This document shows, one piece after another, positions 20,983 through 26,889 of a stretch of DNA of 27,287 nucleotides. Each line of letters starts with the position of its first letter. Positions within the stretch are counted from its first letter, which is position 1. Both the position numbers and the translations under genes were made by a program. Origin of the DNA: a virus; the IMG/VR virus record IMGVR_UViG_3300023223_000989, positions 1-27,287 of that record, one strand, 5' to 3'. The notes below the pieces were generated by a model. That model was not told the origin of the DNA. It ran no database searches and saw only the letters and a program-made list of their open reading frames with translations.

Positions 20983-21504
20983 CTAATTTATGCCGTCTAG
21001 GAGTTCCACAGTTTCGGGTAAGACTTCGTCGATAGAGTTTAAATAGTCATCCAAATAAAAGTTAGGCTCACAACCTTCGATAACAGCATCTTCAATTATA
21101 AAAGCTCTATTCTCCTCAGATATTACCAAGCTACCATACACCCATTTATCTTCATTCTGTTGTTCATTACAAATAAACCTTCTCTCGCCCTTAAATTTAA
21201 AGGGCCTCTTAAACTTCTTACCTCTTTCCTCTATCTCTTTTTCTACTTTTTTCTCTTCTTTTTCTACTGCCTCATTTATCTTGGCGAGGCAAGAAGAAGC
21301 CCTAGCACATTCGTAAGGTGACTTACAGTTATCACAATAAGACGTAAATTCAGAAAGGACTTTCAATCTGTGATTACAAGGTCCGCAAAGCGGGCTTTTA
21401 CCCTCAAAAGACAAAGCCTTTCCCTTATATTTAAAAGCAATTTGACCGCACTCGACGCAGCCCTGTATTTTCCCCTCTTTTGTTACGATGTGTGGGGATG
21501 TCAT
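20983..21504 (-). CDS. Double zinc-finger protein with a YopX-like C-terminal segment
   Basis: A 173-residue protein. The N-terminal half has C16xxC19 with C40xxC43 (CVEC ... CGPC) and a second set, C57xxC60, C66, C72. Residues about 74-95 form a Lys/Glu coiled coil. The C-terminal half begins PFKFKGERRF, then KWVYGSLV and EVLPETVELLDGIN, the start and end pieces of a YopX domain, without the middle block seen in the gene at 16822. The start at 21504 is set by the ATGA overlap; ATG 21516 is possible. It may be a fusion of a zinc module with a shortened YopX domain. Confidence 0.72.
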   Translation of the reverse strand: MTSPHIVTKEGKIQGCVECGQIAFKYKGKALSFEGKSPLCGPCNHRLKVLSEFTSYCDNCKSPYECARASSCLAKINEAVEKEEKKVEKEIEERGKKFKRPFKFKGERRFICNEQQNEDKWVYGSLVISEENRAFIIEDAVIEGCEPNFYLDDYLNSIDEVLPETVELLDGIN

Positions 21505-21962
21505 CGAGATTTCCATCCATCTCGCACAGCTTCCTCAACAGTGTCATAGTCCATTATTTCAACTGGATTATGAATTTCAACATATACAATCCCCATATTT
21601 GTGTCTTTAAGCTTTGGATCAATCCATAGTTGACCGACCATATAAGATTTTCTGTCTTCAGATAACCTTATATTTATAACCTCACAAAAATCAGGTAAAT
21701 CAGGGCCTATATTCCCATTAATAAATTCGACATCTTGTTCTTCACTGCATGCATTACGATTACGATCAGGGTTGCAACCAAAAGTCCTACACATATAAGG
21801 TGTGGGGCATTGTTTTATCTGACATTCTAAGACAGATTTCTTTATCTTTTCCTTCCTCTTTATGGCGTCAGCTTCTCTCTCCGCCAAATCTTTCTTCTGA
21901 GCTTCAGCAATTTTCGACGCATATTCTTGATATTTTGGGTGACAACTAAGATGTAAATTCAC
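21501..21962 (-). CDS. Hypothetical Cys-containing protein, C-terminus related to its neighbour
   Basis: A 153-residue protein. The start is GTG at 21962, with GGAGGGCGGT 5 nt upstream. The N-terminal region is helical and charged with a Cys cluster (VLECQIKQCPTPYMC, then GCNPDRNRNAC). The C-terminal 60 residues form a beta domain ending YDTVEEAVRDGWKSR. That ending matches the neighbouring protein's YESILHAVMDGWRAV, suggesting tandem paralogous domains. It overlaps both neighbours by 4 nt. The function is unknown. Confidence 0.68.
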   Translation of the reverse strand: MNLHLSCHPKYQEYASKIAEAQKKDLAEREADAIKRKEKIKKSVLECQIKQCPTPYMCRTFGCNPDRNRNACSEEQDVEFINGNIGPDLPDFCEVINIRLSEDRKSYMVGQLWIDPKLKDTNMGIVYVEIHNPVEIMDYDTVEEAVRDGWKSR

Positions 21963-22273
21963 ACCGCCCTCCACCCATCCATAACTGCGTGCAGGATGGA
22001 CTCATAAAAAAGAGCGGGGTAGTTGTTATCATGAATATACAAAACTAAAAACGGAAATGGTTTAGCATTTCCAGTTTGATTGTGTGTGATATAAAAACCT
22101 TCGTCTCCATCTTTATAAGTCGGATTAACCACGAGGGTACCAATAAAGTCTTTTTTTTGTTCTATCCTTTTTAGTGCATGAAGATTTCCAATAATCCTTG
22201 TAGTTGATCTTGAAATTTCCTCACCGACTTCGTAGGTATGTTCTTTCGGATGTTTTCCCCACAACCTAAACAT
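21959..22273 (-). CDS. Hypothetical protein, paralogous C-terminal domain
   Basis: A 104-residue protein. ATG 22273 is chosen because GGAG lies 7 nt upstream; a TTG at 22291 would place the start before that site. It is beta-rich (FIGTLVVNPTYKDGDEGFYI, then FPFLVLYIHD) and ends in FYESILHAVMDGWRAV, like the end of the downstream neighbour. It overlaps the upstream gene by 8 nt and the downstream gene by 4 nt. The family is unknown. Confidence 0.66.
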   Translation of the reverse strand: MFRLWGKHPKEHTYEVGEEISRSTTRIIGNLHALKRIEQKKDFIGTLVVNPTYKDGDEGFYITHNQTGNAKPFPFLVLYIHDNNYPALFYESILHAVMDGWRAV

Positions 22274-22469
22274 TTTGAGACTCCGCTTCAAGCACCCAAG
22301 TATGCTCAGGGTCGTCTATTTTATGAATCTCGATATGAGGTTGTTTATTAAACACAATACTACTCTTCACGAGCCACCCCCCAGGCACCTTAAGTCGTTC
22401 CAATGTGTCTAAATATCCTTCAGCTTTTTCTATGCTAATGATCCTCCAATTTCTCGGAAATTTTACCAT
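22266..22469 (-). CDS. Small hypothetical protein
   Basis: A 67-residue protein. It begins MVKFPRNWRIISIEKAEGYL and continues with GGWLVKSSIVFNKQPHIEIH, a compact alpha/beta pattern with conserved-looking Trp residues. ATG 22469 overlaps the stop of the upstream gene (TGATG) and has GGGAG 8 nt before it. The family is not recognised. Confidence 0.66.
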   Translation of the reverse strand: MVKFPRNWRIISIEKAEGYLDTLERLKVPGGWLVKSSIVFNKQPHIEIHKIDDPEHTWVLEAESQNV

Positions 22470-22957
22470 CACTCACTCTCCCTAACCGACCTATCAATCC
22501 CCAAAAGCATATCGATCCCCTCTTCTAGTAAAAACATCCTTTTAACCCCACGTAGCCGATTAGATACGAATATACAATCAACCCGGCTCCTAACCTCTGG
22601 GTCTATCCGATAATAAGTCCCTTGCTCATCCGCATATCTATCCTCCCTATCTTCAGGACGAAACCTCCCTACACTCTTACAAGGCCCGTCTGTCTCCTGA
22701 CCCACAAGGTAACGTGTAATAACAAGAGAAAGGGCCGCGTTGACCACATCCTCTATCGATGCATAGTTTCTATCGACCTTGATCCAGTCCAATTTAGCCC
22801 TATAGAAGCTATTAACGATAAAATGGGATCTAAACCTACGTTTCTGGCTATGTTTTTTTTTAGCTGGGTCAGGGTGTTGCGCAACCGGATACTTCTCGGC
22901 AGCGGTCTTTGTATCAAACGGGTCTAGGTTTAAATCTGAAAAACTAGATTTTTTCAC
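22469..22957 (-). CDS. Hypothetical protein, possible ribbon-helix-helix-like centre
   Basis: A 162-residue basic protein. The N-terminal 45 residues are polar. About 40-80 (HFIVNSFYRAKLDWIKVDRN followed by SIEDVVNAALSLVITRYL) has a strand-helix-helix pattern that could be ribbon-helix-helix DNA binding. The last part is charged and helical. The GTG at 22957 is chosen because GGTGGAGG sits 5 nt upstream; an ATG at 22972 lies inside that site. The role is unknown; a regulator of this minus-strand block is a guess. Confidence 0.64.
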   Translation of the reverse strand: MKKSSFSDLNLDPFDTKTAAEKYPVAQHPDPAKKKHSQKRRFRSHFIVNSFYRAKLDWIKVDRNYASIEDVVNAALSLVITRYLVGQETDGPCKSVGRFRPEDREDRYADEQGTYYRIDPEVRSRVDCIFVSNRLRGVKRMFLLEEGIDMLLGIDRSVRESE

Positions 22958-22959
22958 GC

Positions 22960-23082
22960 TTACCTCCACCATAAAGCATCGATACGTACAGGAAAATAGC
23001 CAAGCTGTGGCAGAGGATACAGAATATCCACATCGTCACATAAAGAAAGGTCATTGTGGTTCCCATAAGCAGACTCTACCAT
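22960..23082 (-). CDS. Small 40-residue protein heading the minus-strand accessory operon
   Basis: The frame from ATG 23082 reads MVESAYGNHNDLSLCDDVDI, then LYPLPQLGYF, and stops at 22962..22960 just before the GTG of the next gene, containing that gene's ribosome-binding site. That tight join supports a real gene. AGGTG is 5 nt upstream of the ATG. A second frame over the same bases (23066..22944) encodes a 40-residue very hydrophobic peptide. One of the two is probably coding; I favour this one. No known family. Confidence 0.5.
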   Translation of the reverse strand: MVESAYGNHNDLSLCDDVDILYPLPQLGYFPVRIDALWWR

Positions 23083-23217
23083 TCCAACACCTATAAATCC
23101 ACATTAATCCGGTCTATCAAATACGGCCGTTCATGAAACAGAGATTGAAACCGGCTTTTATACTCCTGGCATCGTATGACATATCTTCTAATAAATCCTG
23201 TAAATAGTCTCCGGTTT

Positions 23218-23226
23218 TGCTATAAT
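23218..23226 (+). promoter_or_regulatory. Extended -10 promoter (TGC-TATAAT) for the second early operon
   Basis: A TGn plus perfect TATAAT at 23221-23226 lies 26 nt before the ATG at 23253. The -35 region (CTGTAA or TGTAAA near 23198-23204) is poor, as is usual with an extended -10. Unlike the late genes, this transcript has a leader with AGGAAAGGG. Confidence 0.62.
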
Positions 23227-23252
23227 ATCTCTATAACTCATAGGAAAGGGAA

Positions 23253-23687
23253 ATGGCTAATGTAAGCAATAGGATGACGACCGACGAGTATAGGGCGCTT
23301 CAGAAGGTCGCTAGTAAGCGTAAGTACAGAAATATTCCCAATGTATGGCAGGGGAAGTGGAAAGGAAAGACCGTTTCGATAAAATTTGACTCAGAGGGCG
23401 AAATGAGGTGGGGTGTGGGGCTTATACGCAAAGAAAACGCTGGTCTTATTAAGAATTTAGAGTTTCAGAAGAAATTTGAGTTGGTTCCTAAGACTAAGGA
23501 CGAGAGAAGCTTAAGCTATATTGCTGATGGCGCTTACTACGATCCTCTTATAAAACAGAGTCTCCTAAAGAAGATCAACGTTGTCGCTGATTACAAGGGT
23601 TATCCCACTCCTATGTATATTGCCAAGCGAAAGATGTTTAAGTACCAGAATCCTGATATTTTGTTCATAGAGATTAAAGAGAGTTGA
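23253..23687 (+). CDS. DUF1064-family phage protein (putative nuclease)
   Basis: A 144-residue protein of the DUF1064 family, common in phage early regions and thought to have a PD-(D/E)XK-like nuclease fold. Motifs: KYRN near 24-27, IKFDSEGEMRW (43-53; D46, E50), a GLIKNLEFQKKFELVP strand, SYIADGAYY (D92), VVADYKGYPTP (D113, K115) and YIAKRKMF. The E...D...D-x-K set would be the active site. It is the first gene after the extended -10 promoter. Biological role unknown; Holliday-junction or end-processing activity has been suggested for relatives, not shown here. Confidence 0.85.
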   Translation: MANVSNRMTTDEYRALQKVASKRKYRNIPNVWQGKWKGKTVSIKFDSEGEMRWGVGLIRKENAGLIKNLEFQKKFELVPKTKDERSLSYIADGAYYDPLIKQSLLKKINVVADYKGYPTPMYIAKRKMFKYQNPDILFIEIKES

Positions 23688-23731
23688 TAGATATCCTTCT
23701 ATCTTACCTCAAAAAATAGCTATATACTTAG

Positions 23732-23760
23732 TTGACGATCTTCTATTATAGTGTTACTAT
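23732..23760 (+). promoter_or_regulatory. Promoter TTGACG-17-TACTAT (TGn)
   Basis: TTGACG (23732-23737), 17-nt spacer ending TGT, TACTAT (23755-23760). An ATG at 23767 begins 6 nt later, where a leaderless start would fall. A second in-frame ATG at 23791 has a strong ribosome-binding site. Confidence 0.68.
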
Positions 23761-23790
23761 GGGTTTATGTTGAAGGAAGGGAGTGACAAA

Positions 23791-24015
23791 ATGAAGAAAG
23801 TGATCCATTACTCTTATATACGGGAAAATAGGCTCGGCGGTACTATTACAGCCAGTGTATGTGGCATAAACGCTCTGACCGACGATGGTATGAACTTGGG
23901 GCTCTCTGCCGACGTAACCTGCAAAAGATGCGAGGCTTATCTTAAGACCACGATAGGAAAGCTCGTTAAAGAAAGGTCAGAAAAACTCAGAAACAAACAA
24001 AAGGTTGAAGACTAA
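23791..24015 (+). CDS. Small Cys-containing protein
   Basis: A 74-residue basic protein with a His-Tyr start (IHYSY), C24 in TASVCGIN and C44xxC47 in DVTCKRCEAYL, a pattern shared by small phage proteins that probably bind one zinc. The C-terminus is a Lys/Glu helix. ATG 23791 has AAGGGAG 7 nt upstream and is preferred; leaderless initiation at 23767 would add MLKEGSDK. Function unknown. Confidence 0.7.
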   Translation: MKKVIHYSYIRENRLGGTITASVCGINALTDDGMNLGLSADVTCKRCEAYLKTTIGKLVKERSEKLRNKQKVED

Positions 24016-24036
24016 AAACAAAGGGAGATGATGGGA

Positions 24037-24363
24037 ATGGATAAAGACGAAATTACCGAGGTTAAAGGTTTGTCTCCCGGTATCTACTATGAAAAATCAC
24101 CAAATCAATACGCAAACGAATCAAAAGGGGAACTAGACTTCTCATACTGGCACGTAGAAAATCCCAGAAATAACGTAATGTTACACGCAAGAATTGGATT
24201 AAACCCAAAGACTTATAAACTAGCTTTGATGTGGGGAGTGTCAGACTCAATAGTTAGAGGGATGAGAAGATTCTCTAGTCAAAAAGACGCGGAGGAGTAT
24301 ATTAAAAAAATGTTTGACACCTATAAATTTCATTGGATGAAGCCCGAATGTGTAGACAGATAA
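24037..24363 (+). CDS. Hypothetical early protein
   Basis: A 108-residue protein. Residues about 20-60 (KSPNQYANESKGELDFSYWH) are polar with aromatic residues, then IGLNPKTYKLALMWGV and a C-terminal helix (SQKDAEEYIKKMFDTYKFHW). The ATG at 24037 is 9 nt from GGGAG; upstream in-frame ATGs at 24028 and 24031 are too close to that site. Its stop lies 2 nt before the first CRISPR-repeat-like unit. The family is unknown. Confidence 0.66.
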   Translation: MDKDEITEVKGLSPGIYYEKSPNQYANESKGELDFSYWHVENPRNNVMLHARIGLNPKTYKLALMWGVSDSIVRGMRRFSSQKDAEEYIKKMFDTYKFHWMKPECVDR

Positions 24364-24365
24364 TC

Positions 24366-24443
24366 AATTTCCCCACGATTGTGGGGATGAACCTGGAATA
24401 CGATGGTGGCAAGGAAGTTTCCCCATTGATATGGGGATGAAGA
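24366..24443 (+). repeat. Pair of type I-E CRISPR-repeat-like hairpin units (candidate repeat-mimic RNA)
   Basis: Unit 1 (about 24366-24393) contains TTT CCCCAC GATT GTGGGG ATGAACC; unit 2 (about 24416-24443) contains TTT CCCCAT TGAT ATGGGG ATGAAGA. Each forms a 6-bp stem (7 with the flanking T-A) and a 4-nt loop, followed by ATGAA, the same plan as E. coli-type I-E repeats (CCCCGC GCCA GCGGGG ATAAACCG). The stem's sixth pair changes from C-G to T-A between units, a compensatory change that supports selected RNA structure. The 22-nt intervening sequence and 50-nt period are shorter than a real I-E array (about 61), and no cas gene is present. The units fill an unusually long gap in a tightly packed operon. 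Alternatives: mRNA stability or translation-control hairpins. Confidence 0.62.
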
Positions 24444-24461
24444 ACTAAGGGAGTGATGGGA

Positions 24462-24968
24462 ATGAACGATAGAAGACGTTACGAAGATTTTTGTAAAGAT
24501 TATGGAGAACAAATGGCCGAGGACATATTTTTGTCGCTTTATGGAGATATCAAGTTAGAAACCATAGATATATGGGGAAAGCATAGACTTGACGCAGTAA
24601 ACGTAGAATTTATGGCTACTATTTATGATGATAAAGGAAATGAATTATGCGAGGTCTCTTGCAGAGATGGGAACTGGGCCGGTAGCGAGATTTTAGATTA
24701 TGGGGATATTGTCCAGCCTGATAGATATACATCCATCATACGTCTCGATATTGACGACGTGGTTTTAAATGGCCAGACAAAAAGAGATCAAGAAATAATA
24801 AGAAATTTCCCAACCTGGAAGAAACAAAAATGGTTTATTGAGATGGAGCAAAAGATTTCTTATGACTTCCATTTTGAACCGACCGAAAAAATATATACCT
24901 ATTGGAAAGGTAAGGCAAATTCTAAAGGGTTAAAAATTGTTAGTGAGACTATCAAGATTGAGAATTAG
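24462..24968 (+). CDS. Hypothetical early protein downstream of the hairpin pair
   Basis: A 168-residue acidic protein: a helical start (RYEDFCKDYGEQMAEDIFLS), a beta-rich middle (VEFMATIYDDKGNELCEVSC), and a C-terminal half with IIRLDIDDVVL and aromatic helices. ATG 24462 is 8 nt from GGGAG, and that leader follows unit 2 of the repeat pair directly, so its translation could be affected by folding there. The family is unknown. Neighbourhood raises an anti-defence possibility but nothing in the protein shows it. Confidence 0.66.
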   Translation: MNDRRRYEDFCKDYGEQMAEDIFLSLYGDIKLETIDIWGKHRLDAVNVEFMATIYDDKGNELCEVSCRDGNWAGSEILDYGDIVQPDRYTSIIRLDIDDVVLNGQTKRDQEIIRNFPTWKKQKWFIEMEQKISYDFHFEPTEKIYTYWKGKANSKGLKIVSETIKIEN

Positions 24969-24984
24969 AAAGGAGATGATGGAA

Positions 24985-25248
24985 ATGAACAACCAAAGAC
25001 GCAAAGAACTGGAAAGAGCTATTATTGATCTTGAATCGGCGAGAGAAACGATTGAATGCATATGCGATGAAGAAAGTAGAGATTATGAAGAGCTCTCGGA
25101 AGACGAGACAGAATCCGAAGAGATGCAGGATCTGGATCAAATAATTACGGATTTGTACGACATGGAAGCTCGAATTTCAAATATTAAAAAAGAACTGCTA
25201 GAGATAATCATGGAAGAACAATGCCAAAAAACAAACTTAAAAACATAA
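24985..25248 (+). CDS. Small acidic helical protein
   Basis: An 87-residue, strongly acidic protein, almost all helix (RKELERAIIDLESARETIEC, then ELSEDETESEEMQDLDQIIT), likely a coiled-coil dimer or a DNA-mimic-like surface by charge. ATG 24985 has GGAG 9 nt upstream; the longer open frame overlaps the previous gene. The leader resembles those of the two preceding genes. The family is unknown. Confidence 0.66.
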   Translation: MNNQRRKELERAIIDLESARETIECICDEESRDYEELSEDETESEEMQDLDQIITDLYDMEARISNIKKELLEIIMEEQCQKTNLKT

Positions 25249-25412
25249 GCAACGCAGAGATCGAGGTCGCGCTTGAGAAGGCTCGAAGTGGTCCTGGTGC
25301 CGCTAAGTTACTCGGGGTTAGCTTCCAAGCTCTTTATAAGCAAATAAAGAAACGCGGAAAGACTTTGGGCCCTACTCTTAGGGATCTAACTAGTGAAGCA
25401 CCTAAACCCTGA
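25221..25412 (+). CDS. Small Fis-type helix-turn-helix protein
   Basis: A 63-residue basic protein. Residues about 26-45 (GAAKLLGVSFQALYKQIKKR) form a Fis/HTH_8-type helix-turn-helix, preceded by a helix (AEIEVALEKAR). It is little more than this motif, so it probably dimerises and binds DNA. It overlaps the previous gene by 28 nt; GGAAG precedes the ATG. It may regulate this operon; target unknown. Confidence 0.74.
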   Translation: MPKNKLKNISNAEIEVALEKARSGPGAAKLLGVSFQALYKQIKKRGKTLGPTLRDLTSEAPKP

Positions 25413-25437
25413 TATACTGTTTCTTGAGACGTAACTT

Positions 25438-25677
25438 ATGAAAAAACCCTACAGTGGCACAGAAGAAGATATGCCTGAATCAGGCCGAATGATTGAGGTA
25501 CAGTCTAAAGACCTTGAATGGGTGCTTACAGAGGCCATGCTCGCTATTCAAGGGGTAGAGTTAAGTCCTGATAAGAAAGAGAGAGTTAAAGAGTCTCTAC
25601 AGGGGTTTTTGAAGGATATAGAGAATCTTAGGGAGGTTACTGGGGGTAAGACTAAAGTGGTGGTTGAAAATCGCTAA
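25438..25677 (+). CDS. Hypothetical protein ending the second early operon
   Basis: A 79-residue protein with an acidic N-terminus (SGTEEDMPESGRMIEVQSKD) and a helical remainder (LEWVLTEAMLAIQGVELSPD, then RVKESLQGFLKDIENL). A TATACT box at 25413-25418 lies 19 nt upstream, but no -35 is clear, and the ribosome-binding site is weak. It converges with the minus-strand gene ending at 25698. The family is unknown. Confidence 0.62.
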   Translation: MKKPYSGTEEDMPESGRMIEVQSKDLEWVLTEAMLAIQGVELSPDKKERVKESLQGFLKDIENLREVTGGKTKVVVENR

Positions 25678-25697
25678 GTCCAGTAGTCCTATAATTA

Positions 25698-25970
25698 TCA
25701 ACCCTTATAGCCCCAGTCATCATCGTCATCATGACCCCCGCAGTCTTTCTTTCTCCAGTAATTAAAAGCATCTTCTTTTGTAGGGATACATTGTTTGCAA
25801 ACGTAGGTGTCAGAATCCAACAAAGAAGATTTAGGTATTTTTTTATAACCCCACTCTCTCCGAAATTGATTTGTACAAATCACACATCTATGCCAAAAAA
25901 ATATGGGATAAAATCGTCTAATGCGGCTTCTTAACGATATGTCATCTGCTTCTTCTTGAGTTCTTTTCAC
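25698..25970 (-). CDS. Small zinc-binding protein with an Asp-rich tail
   Basis: A 90-residue protein with a basic N-terminus (RSRIRRFYPIFFWHR), C29xxC32 and C58xxC61 (CVIC ... CKQC) forming a likely zinc ribbon, then CGGH (C77, H80) and a run of five Asp before WGYKG. The GTG start at 25970 has GGAGG 6 nt upstream inside the end of the preceding gene. It is the last gene of the right-hand minus-strand operon. Function unknown. Confidence 0.7.
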   Translation of the reverse strand: MKRTQEEADDISLRSRIRRFYPIFFWHRCVICTNQFRREWGYKKIPKSSLLDSDTYVCKQCIPTKEDAFNYWRKKDCGGHDDDDDWGYKG

Positions 25971-25972
25971 CG

Positions 25973-26266
25973 CTAACCTCCGTTCGATCTACAGAGTGCT
26001 TGAAGCTCAAGCTTGAACTCTTCGCAGTTGTAAACGGAATGGATGAATTGATCCAATATTTCTTTTCGACATTCCTTCCTAATCCTAATTATGATTCCGG
26101 CCATTATTCGGGCATTCATATCCAAGACGTACCCATCAAAAACACATATGGGAAGCTCCTCGTTAACTATTTCACTCCGGCATCTTTCTATATACTCTTG
26201 TATTTTTTGATCCATAACCCCGACGATTTCCTGAACTATTTCGTCCTCGTCTATGTATGTTTTCAC
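25973..26266 (-). CDS. Small helical hypothetical protein
   Basis: A 97-residue protein, mostly helical (DEIVQEIVGVMDQKIQEYIE, then IIIRIRKECRKEILDQF). The GTG start at 26266 overlaps the upstream stop (GTGA) and has GGAGGTGA just before it. The family is unknown. Translationally coupled at both ends. Confidence 0.66.
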   Translation of the reverse strand: MKTYIDEDEIVQEIVGVMDQKIQEYIERCRSEIVNEELPICVFDGYVLDMNARIMAGIIIRIRKECRKEILDQFIHSVYNCEEFKLELQALCRSNGG

Positions 26267-26508
26267 CCGTCACCTCCGTTTTCTTCATTGGGTACCCAGA
26301 CAGCTCTACCGATATACTCCATATTCTCAAATTTAACCCTCAGGTACGCAGCTCCCGGCCCAGGGTCCTCGGGACAAGAGATGAATCCCATAGCGCCCCA
26401 TGACAAGGGTTCTGTCACAAGCATAAAGCAACCAGCAAACATGGCACCCTTATGTCCCTCCGGGTCAATTTGGACAACGTCCCCGACTTTTAATTCTCGT
26501 TTAATCAT
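26263..26508 (-). CDS. Small beta-barrel-like hypothetical protein
   Basis: An 81-residue protein. It begins MIKRELKVGDVVQIDPEGHK, then MFAGCFMLVTEPLSWGAMGF and YLRVKFENMEYIGRAVW: an SH3-like small barrel pattern (KVGDVVQIDP at the start). Similar short proteins are common in phage accessory regions with no known role. ATG 26508 is favoured over GTG 26514 because GAGGAG lies 5 nt before the ATG. Confidence 0.7.
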   Translation of the reverse strand: MIKRELKVGDVVQIDPEGHKGAMFAGCFMLVTEPLSWGAMGFISCPEDPGPGAAYLRVKFENMEYIGRAVWVPNEENGGDG

Positions 26509-26510
26509 AT

Positions 26511-26636
26511 TCACTCCTCTGATTCAAGCGCATTTTTTGGGGGTCTTTTCGATTCTTTTACCGGCAATGCAATACATCTCCCACGATTAAGGCAAGACTT
26601 AGGCGAGACACAAAGTTTATGTGGGCAGTTGTTCAT
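26511..26636 (-). CDS. Very small Cys/His protein
   Basis: A 41-residue protein with C4, H6, C9, C15 and C21 (NNCPHKLCVSPKSCLNRGRC), a possible single zinc site, followed by a Lys/Pro-rich tail. ATG 26636 overlaps the stop of the membrane-protein gene (ATGA). A longer frame from 26783 is open but runs through that gene and is not credible. Confidence 0.6.
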   Translation of the reverse strand: MNNCPHKLCVSPKSCLNRGRCIALPVKESKRPPKNALESEE

Positions 26637-26815
26637 TTTTTCTGAACCCACATACCAATTATCAAAGCAAGGACTATCACTACCAATAAAGGCCCCCAAA
26701 AAGGTACCAAAACCCACCACCAAGACCAAGTAATCAGATGTGTTAGCTTGAGTGTTACAAAAATTATTAAAAGGACCGTACATAATCCCCTGGAGGTGTT
26801 AGTGTTATTTGCCAT
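26633..26815 (-). CDS. Small membrane protein
   Basis: A 60-residue protein with two closely spaced hydrophobic helices: about 12-30 (CTVLLIIFVTLKLTHLITW) and about 33-55 (WVLVPFWGPLLVVIVLALII), joined at SWWW. Short phage proteins with LKLTxxITWSWWWVL are widespread and of unknown role in the host inner membrane. AAGGGG lies 4 nt before the ATG. The C-terminus is cytoplasmic-like (WVQKK). It overlaps the downstream gene by 4 nt. Confidence 0.78.
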   Translation of the reverse strand: MANNTNTSRGLCTVLLIIFVTLKLTHLITWSWWWVLVPFWGPLLVVIVLALIIGMWVQKK

Positions 26816-26889
26816 CAGACCCCTTTCTCACATACTGAACCCCGTGGGCTAGGATTTTTTTCATTACTTTTGATCTCGCTCTTGGTCAT
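26805..26889 (-). pseudogene. Tiny gene split by a frameshift in an A7 run
   Basis: ATG 26889 overlaps the stop of the upstream gene (ATGA) and reads MTKSEIKSNEK, then out of frame to TGA at 26815. The adjoining frame reads ILAHGVQYVRKGSDGK to TAA at 26805. The join is a run of seven A on the minus strand (26861..26855); with six A the frame gives one 27-residue protein, MTKSEIKSNEKILAHGVQYV and on. The downstream half alone could start at ATG 26864 (MKKILAHG). Indel, transcriptional slippage or sequence error are all possible. Confidence 0.5.

Noticed and set aside
23091-23219. Open minus-strand frame of 42 codons with protein-like composition (ending YLIDRINVDL)
   Set aside because: No ATG, GTG or TTG near its 5' end, it overlaps the -10 of the plus-strand promoter, and a frame this long occurs by chance fairly often.
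24387-24440. A 17-residue peptide starting at the ATG after hairpin 1 (MNLEYDGGKEVSPLIWG)
   Set aside because: It spans the second hairpin and has no independent support; the covarying stems explain the sequence better. Not excluded if ribosome data show it.
24366-24443. A genuine CRISPR array
   Set aside because: Only two units, a 22-nt spacer, a 50-nt period and differing 3' tails; no cas genes. Kept as a repeat-like pair instead.
26637-26783. N-terminal extension of the Cys/His protein at 26511-26636
   Set aside because: It runs out of frame through a convincing membrane-protein gene, and the ATGA overlap marks the true start.
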